In this document: positions 1 to 6,399 of the stretch, one piece after another | How the letters are laid out: the number at the start of each line of letters is the position of its first letter | Numbering within the stretch: position 1 is the first letter of the stretch | Assembly (NCBI GenBank): GCA_902778375.1 | Contig: CACYXJ010000007.1 | Span: 1 to 50,500, forward strand | Length of the DNA stretch: 50,500 nt | Direction: 5' to 3' | Source of the DNA: an uncultured Erysipelotrichaceae bacterium | GTDB taxonomy: Bacteria; Bacillota_I; Bacilli_A; Erysipelotrichales; Erysipelotrichaceae | Notes under the pieces: model-generated | The model's database searches: none | Told to the model about the DNA's origin: nothing | Seen by the model: the letters and a program-made list of their open reading frames with translations, nothing else | Program-made: the position numbers and the translations under genes

Positions 1-74
1 CACTTCTGGTGAAACCACTCTGCAGCGGGCTCTTTCAATTCCGGCATTTCCCGCAGTTTGACATATCTGAGCAT
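1..74 (-). CDS. GNAT-like N-acetyltransferase, N-terminal fragment cut by window edge
   Basis: Only the first 24 residues are inside the window (MLRYVKLREM, then PELKEPAAEWFHQK). This opening, with an Arg/Lys-rich strand, an acidic PEL turn and an AAEWFH helix, resembles the start of GNAT acetyltransferases that begin with a strand and an aromatic-rich helix. A GGGAG ribosome site lies about 7 bases before the ATG at position 74. It sits at the end of a minus-strand run of small genes and directly follows the repeat that also precedes the DUF3795 gene. The acetyl-CoA binding motif would lie outside the window, so the family call rests on the N-terminus alone. Confidence 0.5.
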   Translation of the reverse strand, partial: MLRYVKLREMPELKEPAAEWFHQK

Positions 75-98
75 GTGATTCTCCCTTCAAATTCCGAT

Positions 99-203
99 TT
101 ATCGCTTTCTGTTCAGGATAGCCTGTTCCGCTTCCTTGCGGGTCGGGTAGATCCTGCTTTCTCTTACCCTGACACCTCCGCCGCTCTCGAAGCGGATGGT
201 GTT
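99..203 (-). pseudogene. 3' remnant of a paralogue of the 67-residue protein at 1402-1605
   Basis: Reading the minus strand from about 203 to the stop at 99 gives TIRFESGGGVRVRESRIYPT followed by RKEAEQAILNRKR. This matches the last 33-34 residues of the intact gene at 1402-1605 with a handful of substitutions. The N-terminal half and start codon are missing; the copy begins about 15 bases after the stop of the Cys-rich gene ending at 219. It is therefore a truncated duplicate, not a shadow frame. Its end is followed by the same AAATCGGAATTTG sequence that follows the intact copy. Confidence 0.75.
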
Positions 204-218
204 ACAAAAGCAATCGTG

Positions 219-1031
219 TCACACACTATCACTTTCAATAAACCTCTTCCATGCTTCGTGGTTCTTTATTGAGCGTTCAACCTCTATCTTCCAAGTTTCC
301 GAGACCTCCGCAAGCGTAGGGTCGGATGCAAGTTCAGGATCGCTTATGTTACTCCATGCAAGGCTCCTGAGGACTTCTGGACCTGACAGTGCAATCTGGT
401 AAAGAGCGCTGTTCGCTTCAGCCGCCTCATCTCCACCGCGTTTTGCCAGCTCGCCGAGTCTGTACACACATGCTTTAAGGGCGTCCCGCTCTTTCAGATA
501 CACGTAGAGCACATCTCCTTTCGAATCCTCAGAGCCCCACGGTTCGTAGCACATTACGACTTCCGCCAGATCTGCGGCTTTTCGCAGATGATCGCTGTAG
601 CGTATAGACTGAAAGTTGCCCGAGAGCCAAGCGTCCTTGCAAGGTGCCTCCTCGCTATCCGACAGACGCACGTCCCCCGACAGAATGAGGCGGCGGTAGA
701 ATGCGCTCTCATCCTCTCCACATCTCGTGCAGACACCGTTGGCGAAGTCGTGCCAAGGTGTCTCATAACCGCACTCGGTACAGCGAATTGTGCAGCCTTC
801 ACTCAGCTCAAAGCAATGTCGGCCGTAGCGTGAATGACCGCACCATACGCAAGTGCACTGATGCTTCATTCTGTCAAAACGCTTTGTCTTTGCATCAATG
901 ATGGGCTGTATAGGACCCCAGTTGTGAACGCCGGAATAATTGCGCTCACCGCAGCGCGAGCATGTACAACCGTCTTTACTATCAGGCAATTTATACCACT
1001 TGTGACCGGTTATTTTGCAGACTAAACCCAT
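219..1031 (-). CDS. Cys-rich protein with repeated zinc-binding-like CxxC motifs
   Basis: The 270-residue product has an N-terminal half rich in paired cysteines: CTCSRCGERNYS, then CTCVWCGHSRYG, CTECGYETPW and CTRCGED. These look like a series of small zinc ribbons, each ending CxxCG and often followed by an aromatic. The C-terminal half (about residues 120-270) has no cysteine pairs and looks helical, with alternating Glu, Ala and Leu. A GGAAATG-type ribosome site precedes the ATG at 1031. Zinc-ribbon proteins of this appearance are common in Firmicutes without a defined role. The function is unknown; there is no signal peptide or membrane segment. Confidence 0.7.
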   Translation of the reverse strand: MGLVCKITGHKWYKLPDSKDGCTCSRCGERNYSGVHNWGPIQPIIDAKTKRFDRMKHQCTCVWCGHSRYGRHCFELSEGCTIRCTECGYETPWHDFANGVCTRCGEDESAFYRRLILSGDVRLSDSEEAPCKDAWLSGNFQSIRYSDHLRKAADLAEVVMCYEPWGSEDSKGDVLYVYLKERDALKACVYRLGELAKRGGDEAAEANSALYQIALSGPEVLRSLAWSNISDPELASDPTLAEVSETWKIEVERSIKNHEAWKRFIESDSV

Positions 1032-1120
1032 ACGTCATTTCCTTTCTCTCCATATAAATCTCAACGTTTTTTTGGTGTCTCATACCAGAAAAACTGCTTA
1101 ACAGATTGACAAATTCCGAT

Positions 1121-1375
1121 TTATGATTCTCTTTGGCTCGCCTTCCACTTAAGCCACAGGGGGCTGAGAAGTGTTGCTTTGTGATCACTTTGAATTCGTT
1201 CACAAGGAAATTCCTGACACAATCCACAAGATAGGATGCCCTTATCTAAGACGCAGTCTCGTGTATAGCAAACGCCATCCTTATTTCCTTTGATACATCC
1301 AGTACATTCTCCAGCGATAAAACTTGGACACTGTCCACAATAGTAGCCACATTTACCGAGTAATCTCTCGTCCAT
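1121..1375 (-). CDS. DUF3795 family Cys-rich protein
   Basis: The 84-residue product has the DUF3795 pattern: GKCGYYCGQCPSF near the start, a GxCxGC element, CYTRDC, then CGLCQEFPC. These cysteines probably bind a metal or Fe-S cluster; the family has no established function. The longer frame begins with a TTG at 1381, but the ATG at 1375 has a GGAGAG ribosome site at correct spacing and is the better start. The gene follows the 67-residue gene at a short distance on the same strand and probably shares its promoter near 1625. Confidence 0.75.
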   Translation of the reverse strand: MDERLLGKCGYYCGQCPSFIAGECTGCIKGNKDGVCYTRDCVLDKGILSCGLCQEFPCERIQSDHKATLLSPLWLKWKASQRES

Positions 1376-1401
1376 ATACAACTCTCCAAATCCCGATTTG
1401 T

Positions 1402-1605
1402 TTATCTCTTTCTGTTCAGGATCGCTGCTTCAGCTTCTTTACGAGAAGGGTAGATCCTGGACTCTCTCACTTTGATACCTCCGCCATTTTCAAAGCGGAT
1501 CGTATAGAAACCTCCGGCGTACTTCAGAACGGTTGCTTCCTTGATAAGATGCGTATTTCCTCCGGTCAGAAAGACTATCTGCCCGGGCTGGTATTTGCCG
1601 TTCAT
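1402..1605 (-). CDS. Small conserved protein of 67 residues, probable beta-barrel fold
   Basis: The product starts MNGKYQPGQIVFLTGGN and ends RKEAEAAILNRKR. The alternating hydrophobic strands in the first 45 residues (GQIVFL, EATVLKY, GFYTIRF, GIKVRESRIYPS) suggest a small SH3-like barrel, followed by a basic helix that could contact nucleic acid. That is inference from the pattern. A strong AAGGAGG ribosome site precedes the ATG at 1605, and a TATAAT on the minus strand lies at 1625-1630. A truncated paralogue sits at 99-203. I do not recognise a named family. Confidence 0.65.
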   Translation of the reverse strand: MNGKYQPGQIVFLTGGNTHLIKEATVLKYAGGFYTIRFENGGGIKVRESRIYPSRKEAEAAILNRKR

Positions 1606-1624
1606 GAGATACCTCCTTGGACAT

Positions 1625-1666
1625 ATTATACCGCATGCAGGTTACCGTCGGTATCCGTCTGCGGTA
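1625..1666 (-). promoter_or_regulatory. Promoter -10 and overlapping dyad for the 1605-1121 minus-strand genes
   Basis: The minus strand carries TATAAT (1630-1625) about 20 bases upstream of the 67-residue gene. No good -35 is visible at 17 bases. A dyad TACCGCA (1629-1635) and TGCGGTA (1660-1666) brackets the -35 region, so a repressor or activator site is possible. Confidence 0.35.
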
Positions 1667-1777
1667 TGTAATCCGGTAATAGAAAAGGCTCTTGGATAGT
1701 GCTTTTTTGGAGGTGACATCTATTTGATGAAGTATTAGAAAACTTGGAAAATGCTTTGCAAACCTAGGCAGTAAAGG

Positions 1778-2140
1778 GTGAAGATAACACATATACGATC
1801 AAGGATTAAACATCTAAATACAGGTGTTCCTGTGTTTAAGATAGCTAATGAGGTTTTAAAGAGTAAAAGCATACTGTCATGCGAAGTGGTGTATACAAAA
1901 GATAAGTATGTTGCACATGTTGAGTTTCTTCCCGGATCAAGTAATCAGGAACAAACGCTGTCTGCTGCAAAAAAGAGATGTGAAAAAAAATATGGCAATG
2001 CAGTTTCTGGAAAACTCCTTTTCCGTATACATTCTAGTTCTGAATCATTCAAGCTTAAGATCAAAAACATTTTTATGTTTTTTCCATTACTTTTATTTGC
2101 AGTTATGCAAATGCTGTCGGTGCAGATATCAAAGTACTGA
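1778..2140 (+). CDS. Hypothetical protein, uncertain
   Basis: An open frame of 120 residues starts at a GTG preceded by AAAGG. The middle part (GVPVFKIANEVLKSKS, CEVVYTKDKYVAHVEFLPG, SAAKKRCEKKYGNAVSG) has a protein-like composition. The last 20 residues run into the repeat at 2082-2141, where the frame related to the copy at 6088-6258 is a different one. The gene may therefore be a chimera or remnant left by rearrangement. I do not recognise it, and part of the frame may not be coding. Confidence 0.25.
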   Translation: MKITHIRSRIKHLNTGVPVFKIANEVLKSKSILSCEVVYTKDKYVAHVEFLPGSSNQEQTLSAAKKRCEKKYGNAVSGKLLFRIHSSSESFKLKIKNIFMFFPLLLFAVMQMLSVQISKY

Positions 2141-2141
2141 T
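2082..2141. repeat. 60-bp repeat, copy A (partner at 6105-6164)
   Basis: The two 60-base stretches differ at only five positions. Here the frame homologous to copy B reads SITFICSYANAVGADIKVLI and then hits a TAG, so the small gene seen at copy B is broken in this copy. Confidence 0.8.
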
Positions 2142-2216
2142 ATAGTGGGCAGATTGAGCAAGAAATTGATGCATATCTGAATGACAAAAACAGAATTGCA
2201 CAGAAAAGTATGTAAT

Positions 2217-2231
2217 GGTGCAAGTTGCACC
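2217..2231. repeat. Perfect palindrome GGTGCAAGTTGCACC, copy 1
   Basis: Seven-base arms around one central base. The same 15 bases with matching flanks (AT before, GA after) recur at 5417-5431. The right half plus following bases (GTTGCACCGAAA) recurs at 3947, just after the ABC-F stop codon. It could be an operator or the end of a mobile unit. Confidence 0.7.
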
Positions 2232-2253
2232 GAAAGGCAAAAACAGAATACAT

Positions 2254-2282
2254 TTGTATACGGGGAGAACAGTTGCTATAAT
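2254..2282 (+). promoter_or_regulatory. Sigma-A-type promoter of the ABC-F gene
   Basis: TTGTAT (2254-2259), a 17-base spacer and TATAAT (2277-2282). The expected start leaves a leader of about 125 bases before the ATG at 2414. The leader holds a CCGGA/TCCGG hairpin near 2300 and a three-codon frame ATG AAG CTG TAA. ABC-F resistance genes are often controlled by leader attenuation, but no clear terminator is visible here. Confidence 0.6.
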
Positions 2283-2413
2283 CTGCTTGAAGAAAGGGCC
2301 CGGAATCATTCCGGCGCAGTGATAGGATGAAGCTGTAAGCATTGGAAAACGCACTCTGACATACATCGTTTCAATTCATTTTTTATCGTGTCAAAAAAGA
2401 GGTTACGCAGACA

Positions 2414-3946
2414 ATGCTGAAGATACAGAATCTGACGATCACATACAGACGGGACGGACGTGTCCTGGCTGATCATTTTGATCTTGTACTCAACAGCCTG
2501 GACAAGGCTGTTTTGATCGGGGAAGAGGGCAACGGTAAATCCACACTTCTGAAGTGGATCCACGATCCTGCCCTGATTGAGGATTACGCGGATGCGGAAG
2601 GCATCTGCCTCAAAGAGAAGGAAAAGACCAGCTGGCTGCCCCAGCAGCTGCCGCCGGAAGACGCTGACAAAACAATTTATGAATACTTTATGGAAGAACC
2701 GCAGTTCACGGAGTGCGGCCCGAAGGAACTGGGCAGACTGGCGGCTTCCATCCATATTCCCGGTGATATTTTCTATTCCGACCAGGTGATGGCCACTTTA
2801 AGCGGCGGTGAGAAGGTCAAGGTCCAGATGGCGAGGATCCTGCTGTCAAAGCCGACGGTTTTACTGCTGGATGAGCCCTCCAACGACCTTGATATTGAAA
2901 CCCTGGAATGGCTGGAGGATCTGATCATCCATTCTGAACAGGCGGTACTGTTCATCTCCCACGATGAGGTGCTGATTTCCCGCGCCGCCACCCGGATCAT
3001 CCATATGGAGCTGCTGCACAGGAAAACACAGAGCCGCATCACCCAGGCGGCCATGGGCTATGAGGACTACATCAGCCAGAGAAGCGATCAGTTTGAGCGG
3101 CAGATGCAGCAGGCGGTCTGGGACAGAAGGGCGGACGCGGCCAGGATGGAGCGCTACCGCAGAATCCAGCAGCGGGTCAATCATGAGCTCAACAGCGTCT
3201 CCCGCCAGGATCCCCACTCCGGCCGGCTGCTCAAGAAAAAGATGCACGCGGTCAAGTCGCTGGGAAAGCGGTTTGAGCGGGAACGTGAAAACATGACGGA
3301 GATTCCCGAACAGGAAGAAGCGATCGGCTTCAGCTTCAGTGAGAACTGCCGCATTCCCGCCGGCAAGAAGATCCTGGATTTTCACCTGGATGAGCTGAAG
3401 ACGCCGGACGGCCGTCTGCTGTCAAAGGACATCCATCTGGAGGTCTACGGCCCGGAACATATATGCATCACCGGCGCCAACGGCTGCGGCAAGACCACAT
3501 TGTTAAGAATTATCGCGGAAGAGCTTCTGGCAAGAGATGATATCAGGGCAGCCTATATGCCCCAGAATTATGAGGACCTGCTTGACCTTGATGTCACGCC
3601 GGTTGAATTCCTGGCCCCGCTGCGGGATAAGGAAAGCGTGACAGCGGCCAGGCAGTATCTTGGCGCGATGCGCTATACAACCGATGAAATGGAACATGCC
3701 ATCCGCGATCTCTCAGGCGGGCAGAAGGCGAAGATCCTGCTGCTGAAAATGAATCTCGATAAAGCCGATGTGCTGCTTCTCGACGAGCCGACCCGCAACT
3801 TTTCACCGCTGTCAGGACCGGTCATCCGGCAGATGATTTCGGAATTCGGCGGCTGTGTGATAAGTGTTTCCCATGACCGCATGTTCATTCAGGAAACCGC
3901 GCGGAAGGTCTATGTTCTTGACAGGGACGGAATTCAACAGATTTGA
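2414..3946 (+). CDS. ABC-F family ATPase, possible ribosome protection protein
   Basis: The 510-residue protein has two ABC ATPase domains and no membrane segment, as in the soluble ABC-F family that acts on the ribosome. Domain 1 has Walker A at residues 36-43 (GEEGNGKS), signature LSGGE at 129-133, Walker B LLLDEPSNDLD and ISHDE. A charged helical linker (about 220-295) is the part that reaches toward the peptidyl-transferase centre in antibiotic-resistance members. Domain 2 has Walker A GANGCGKT at 354-361, LSGGQ at 433-437 and LLLDEPTRNFSPLS, a variant of the usual NHLD segment. The dedicated promoter and leader fit an inducible resistance gene. Whether it protects against an antibiotic or is a housekeeping translation factor cannot be told from sequence. 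The gene lies between two copies of a short repeat. Confidence 0.85.
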   Translation: MLKIQNLTITYRRDGRVLADHFDLVLNSLDKAVLIGEEGNGKSTLLKWIHDPALIEDYADAEGICLKEKEKTSWLPQQLPPEDADKTIYEYFMEEPQFTECGPKELGRLAASIHIPGDIFYSDQVMATLSGGEKVKVQMARILLSKPTVLLLDEPSNDLDIETLEWLEDLIIHSEQAVLFISHDEVLISRAATRIIHMELLHRKTQSRITQAAMGYEDYISQRSDQFERQMQQAVWDRRADAARMERYRRIQQRVNHELNSVSRQDPHSGRLLKKKMHAVKSLGKRFERERENMTEIPEQEEAIGFSFSENCRIPAGKKILDFHLDELKTPDGRLLSKDIHLEVYGPEHICITGANGCGKTTLLRIIAEELLARDDIRAAYMPQNYEDLLDLDVTPVEFLAPLRDKESVTAARQYLGAMRYTTDEMEHAIRDLSGGQKAKILLLKMNLDKADVLLLDEPTRNFSPLSGPVIRQMISEFGGCVISVSHDRMFIQETARKVYVLDRDGIQQI

Positions 3947-3966
3947 GTTGCACCGAAATGTAAAAA
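3947..3966. repeat. Half copy of the GTTGCACC repeat, directly after the ABC-F stop
   Basis: GTTGCACCGAAA followed by an A-rich run matches the right half of the copy at 2217-2231 and its downstream flank (GTTGCACCGAAAGG and an A-run). The ABC-F gene with its promoter is thus bracketed by direct repeats about 1.7 kb apart. Confidence 0.55.
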
Positions 3967-3973
3967 GCACTAA

Positions 3974-4003
3974 TTATCGTTACTTATAGGTTTCAGGTAT
4001 AAT
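3974..4003 (+). promoter_or_regulatory. Probable promoter of the first double-glycine peptide gene
   Basis: A TATAAT at 3998-4003 is clear; the -35 (TTATCG at 3974-3979, 18-base spacer) is weak. It would give a leader of about 80 bases before the ATG at 4091. Confidence 0.4.
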
Positions 4004-4090
4004 TAAGTTTGCGTAACAGAAATTGCAACGGTCAATTGTATTTGCAATATTCAAATCATCATGATATAAGGAAAAAAGAAGGAGAAAAAA

Positions 4091-4375
4091 ATGGAAGAAG
4101 GCAAGAAGATCGATACGATCGATACTGATAAACTCGAAGAGGTAGCCGGCGGACACGGACAGTTCGAAGATAGAGAAGACGGGTACACCGAATACTGGTT
4201 CGTTTGTTCCTACTGCTTAGGGTACAAGGAGCTCATTCAGGTAATCCCTCCCAACGCAACTATGACTTACGAAGGCACCTTCGTATGTCCGAAATGCGGA
4301 TGGAAACAGAATTTCAAGCTGATCGCCCGGAACGGGGAAATAAGGGCAGATTCCTGGGCGCCCGGGAGCAGGTAA
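4091..4375 (+). CDS. Double-glycine leader peptide with zinc-ribbon-like core (peptide 1)
   Basis: The 94-residue product has a short acidic leader ending LEEVAGG at residues 15-21, the hallmark of peptides cleaved after GG. The core holds two CxxC pairs (C39/C42 and C66/C69) about 24 residues apart, as in a zinc ribbon or rubredoxin-like knuckle. An AAGGAG ribosome site precedes the ATG. Five other genes in the next 9 kb share the leader motif, so it is read here as a candidate RiPP or secreted-peptide precursor. It could instead be a small zinc protein whose GG is coincidental, but the recurrence in six genes argues against that. The core is unlike that of a known bacteriocin class. Confidence 0.65.
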   Translation: MEEGKKIDTIDTDKLEEVAGGHGQFEDREDGYTEYWFVCSYCLGYKELIQVIPPNATMTYEGTFVCPKCGWKQNFKLIARNGEIRADSWAPGSR

Positions 4376-4555
4376 TAATAGCATCTTCGTGCGCGTAGGC
4401 AAAGCTCACTTTGGTTAAGATCATCACTCATCGGGAAACGTATCGCCAAAGACGCAGGTCAACAAAACTGCCGCAGAATACAATCTGTTCTCGGCCGGCT
4501 ATTGTGAGCTGTGATTCACAGTAAAGCGAATCGAGAAAAGCAGCAGATCATGACA

Positions 4556-4589
4556 AGTCCCAGGCCGCTCAACGGTCCGGGGCTTTTTC
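4556..4589 (+). terminator. Rho-independent terminator after peptide 1
   Basis: A 12-base-pair stem with one mismatch (arms AGTCCCAGGCCG and CGGTCCGGGGCT, loop CTCAA) followed by a T-run. The 180 bases between the stop at 4375 and this hairpin contain no gene that I can support. Confidence 0.6.
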
Positions 4590-4669
4590 TGTCCTTTTCA
4601 AGGTAATGTAAAATCCGGCGGGGTTTTATAAAAACCGTGCAATAAAATCAGACGGGGTTTGAGAAGAGA

Positions 4670-4716
4670 AAAAGATGGCATTTATCATGATCAAAAGTGA
4701 TGAAGTGCCATCTTTT
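4670..4716. terminator. Inverted repeat AAAAGATGGCA/TGCCATCTTTT, possible bidirectional terminator
   Basis: The 11-base arms are perfect, with further pairing (ATCA/TGAT) inside. It has A-rich and T-rich flanks, so it could end transcription on either strand. It lies just beyond the stop of the ISL3 transposase remnant and may be part of that element's end. Confidence 0.5.
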
Positions 4717-4756
4717 CATGTGCTTAGAACCTGAGTGTATTCAGTTGTCAGAAGTG

Positions 4757-5345
4757 TTAATCGTCGTTCATAGTGTCGACATGGTTGTTGCGATCGTCTT
4801 CAAGAAGGACCTCCTTTAATTTGTTGTAAGGGCCGCGGGTCTTTCCTTTGCGCTTATTGGAACTCAGGGAACTTGTGAGTACATAAAAAGTATGGTTGTT
4901 AAGAGAGTAGATAGCCCTTGCCCGGAATCGTTCGAAGTTGGCAAATCCGTTTGAGACAGTGATCAGTTCACGCAGGCGGGAATTGAAGTGCTCCGTCAGA
5001 GCGTTGGACTGTTTGTAATTGTCATAAGGACGCTGAAAACTGTTGATGATCTCAGTCCTCCAGTTCTTGAGTAGTGAGACAAAATCCTTATAACAGTAAA
5101 GGTTCGCAGCCTCAAATGCCTCGATCAGCTGGTCAAGTTGAGCGGGCGCGTCCGCATAGGAACAGTTCCGGTTGAAGTCCCGGTACATCTTTTTCAGATG
5201 ATAGGCGAGGGAGAGATTTGAATTGAGGCAGAGGATCATGTTGTACAAATCTCTGTAGTTCAACTTCTGCTTGAAGTAGTTGTTGTATTTAGGCTTGTTG
5301 TCCAGGTTGTAATCTGTTTCAAGGAGCTTATGTGATAAATATGTT
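4757..5345 (-). pseudogene. ISL3-family transposase, C-terminal remnant
   Basis: The minus-strand frame gives 168 residues from an internal ATG at 5263 and stays open further upstream to at least 5345 (KPKYNNYFKQKLNYRDLYNM). The order of motifs matches the C-terminal part of ISL3 (DDE) transposases: the YRD...AYHLKKMYRDFN helix, the LLKNWRTEIINSF segment, then SNALTEHFNSRLRELITVSN and a GFANFERFRARAIYSLN tail, which corresponds to the EGxNNxIKxxKRxxxGYxNF region. The N-terminal two thirds, including the first catalytic aspartates, are absent. The remnant stops close to the palindrome at 5417-5431. It is a dead insertion sequence and a sign of past DNA movement here. Confidence 0.75.
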
Positions 5346-5416
5346 GCGCTAAAACTGTATTGTAAAGAATTCCAGATAAGGCACTGATCCGAAAGATGGA
5401 TGATGCCTTTTGTTAT

Positions 5417-5431
5417 GGTGCAAGTTGCACC
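5417..5431. repeat. Perfect palindrome GGTGCAAGTTGCACC, copy 2
   Basis: Identical to the copy at 2217-2231, here 30 bases upstream of the peptide 2 promoter and beside the 5' limit of the ISL3 remnant. Confidence 0.7.
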
Positions 5432-5460
5432 GAGGTTAATAAAGTGCTCGTTAGTATGTT

Positions 5461-5488
5461 TTGATAACCGTTTTTATCTGCTTATGAT
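5461..5488 (+). promoter_or_regulatory. Promoter of double-glycine peptide 2
   Basis: TTGATA (5461-5466), a 16-base spacer and TATGAT (5483-5488). A purine-rich ribosome site with a run of Gs (around 5520-5533) precedes the ATG at 5540. Confidence 0.6.
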
Positions 5489-5539
5489 AAGATTGAAACA
5501 AGGAGAGGCAGTCTGATCCGAGGGGGGGAGGAACGGTAA

Positions 5540-5971
5540 ATGATGGATAAAGAAAAAATCAATAAAGCTGTAAAACATTTAGGCGAACTGACAGATGAGC
5601 AGAAGAAAATTCTGGAAGGTGCACAAAAGAACCCGGTTTCCGAGAAGGAACTATTCGAAAAGCTTGGTGTAGATATTGATTCATTTGCAACATTTATGAA
5701 AGAAGCAATAACAGAGGAAGAAGTGTTCAGTCAGGAAGTATCCGCTGAAGAACTTTCATATGTAGCGGGAGGGAAAAGCTATCCCGGTTTATGTGACAGT
5801 GCAGTGAATATCAACTGCGCAAGATCCAACTACTACAGAATCTATGACAATAGCTTTCCGAATTGCAATGCAACGGTAGAAGATGGCAGCTGGTGCTATG
5901 AATCGGATGCCTGCTATGGCAATGCAATCACATATGTTGATTTGAAAGAGTGCGCGAAGGCCTGGAAATAA
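5540..5971 (+). CDS. Nif11-like leader, double-glycine peptide with Cys-rich core (peptide 2)
   Basis: The 143-residue precursor has a long acidic helical leader (residues 1-78) resembling Nif11-type leaders, with ELFEKLGVDIDSFATFMKEA in the middle, ending AEELSYVAGG at 69-78. Cleavage after G78 would release a 65-residue core with six cysteines (85, 93, 109, 119, 125, 138). The segment C109-x9-C119-x5-C125 with ATVE, GS and DAC matches the core of peptide 3 residue for residue in spacing. Nif11-leader peptides are substrates of modifying enzymes in known RiPP pathways, and the radical SAM gene 2.6 kb downstream is the obvious candidate here. It has its own promoter and terminator, so it is a one-gene unit. 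A second ATG at 5543 is an equally possible start. Confidence 0.75.
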   Translation: MMDKEKINKAVKHLGELTDEQKKILEGAQKNPVSEKELFEKLGVDIDSFATFMKEAITEEEVFSQEVSAEELSYVAGGKSYPGLCDSAVNINCARSNYYRIYDNSFPNCNATVEDGSWCYESDACYGNAITYVDLKECAKAWK

Positions 5972-5998
5972 AACTCTCCTGCAGCAGTATTTCTGTAT

Positions 5999-6028
5999 GA
6001 GCAGATACATCAAGGATCTGCTCTTTTT
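5999..6028 (+). terminator. Terminator after peptide 2
   Basis: GAGCAGAT, a 9-base loop and ATCTGCTC, followed by TTTTT. Confidence 0.8.
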
Positions 6029-6087
6029 GATTGAATTCACAAATGAAACGTTCATTGGAAAATGATTGAAACCATCATTGAAATATA

Positions 6088-6258
6088 ATGAATGCCAAAG
6101 ATCCTTCCATAGCTTTTATTTGCAGTTATGCTAATACTGTCGGTGCAGATATCAAAGAACTGATGATGGAGATCGCGGTTGAACCGGATCGGACGTTGCG
6201 GCAGAGGCTTGCAATTGCAAGAGAACCACACAAGTACATAAAAAAACAGGATGATTAA
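6088..6258 (+). CDS. Small hypothetical protein of 56 residues
   Basis: The frame reads MNAKDPSIAFICSYANTVGA and ends HKYIKKQDD. No ribosome site is visible, and the ATG overlaps a TATAAT at 6084-6089, so it may be untranslated or a remnant. The part from residue 6 onward matches the repeat at 2082-2141, where the same frame is interrupted by a stop. Conservation of the frame in the two copies suggests it once coded for a protein. I do not recognise the family. The ICSYA..VGADIKELM segment vaguely resembles a ribbon-helix-helix or antitoxin helix, which is speculative. Confidence 0.3.
   Translation: MNAKDPSIAFICSYANTVGADIKELMMEIAVEPDRTLRQRLAIAREPHKYIKKQDD
6105..6164. repeat. 60-bp repeat, copy B (partner at 2082-2141)
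   Basis: Matches copy A with five mismatches. It lies inside the small frame at 6088-6258. Confidence 0.8.
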
Positions 6259-6265
6259 CATCCTG
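6240..6265 (-). terminator. Minus-strand terminator of the CPBP protease gene
   Basis: Read on the minus strand: CAGGATG, loop TTAAT, CATCCTG, then seven Ts. It would end the transcript of the gene that stops at 6400. The 130 bases between hold an A/T-rich hairpin (6385-6405) and no gene. Confidence 0.7.
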
Positions 6266-6399
6266 AAATTAATGGATTAAAGAGCATCTCAGCTTGCCGG
6301 AAGACTTGCTCTTAGATCCTTAACAAAATTAATGAACCAACAACTACCAGTTCAGCCAGATAACTCAAGCTGGATCACCTAAGTCGAATAATCTATGGA

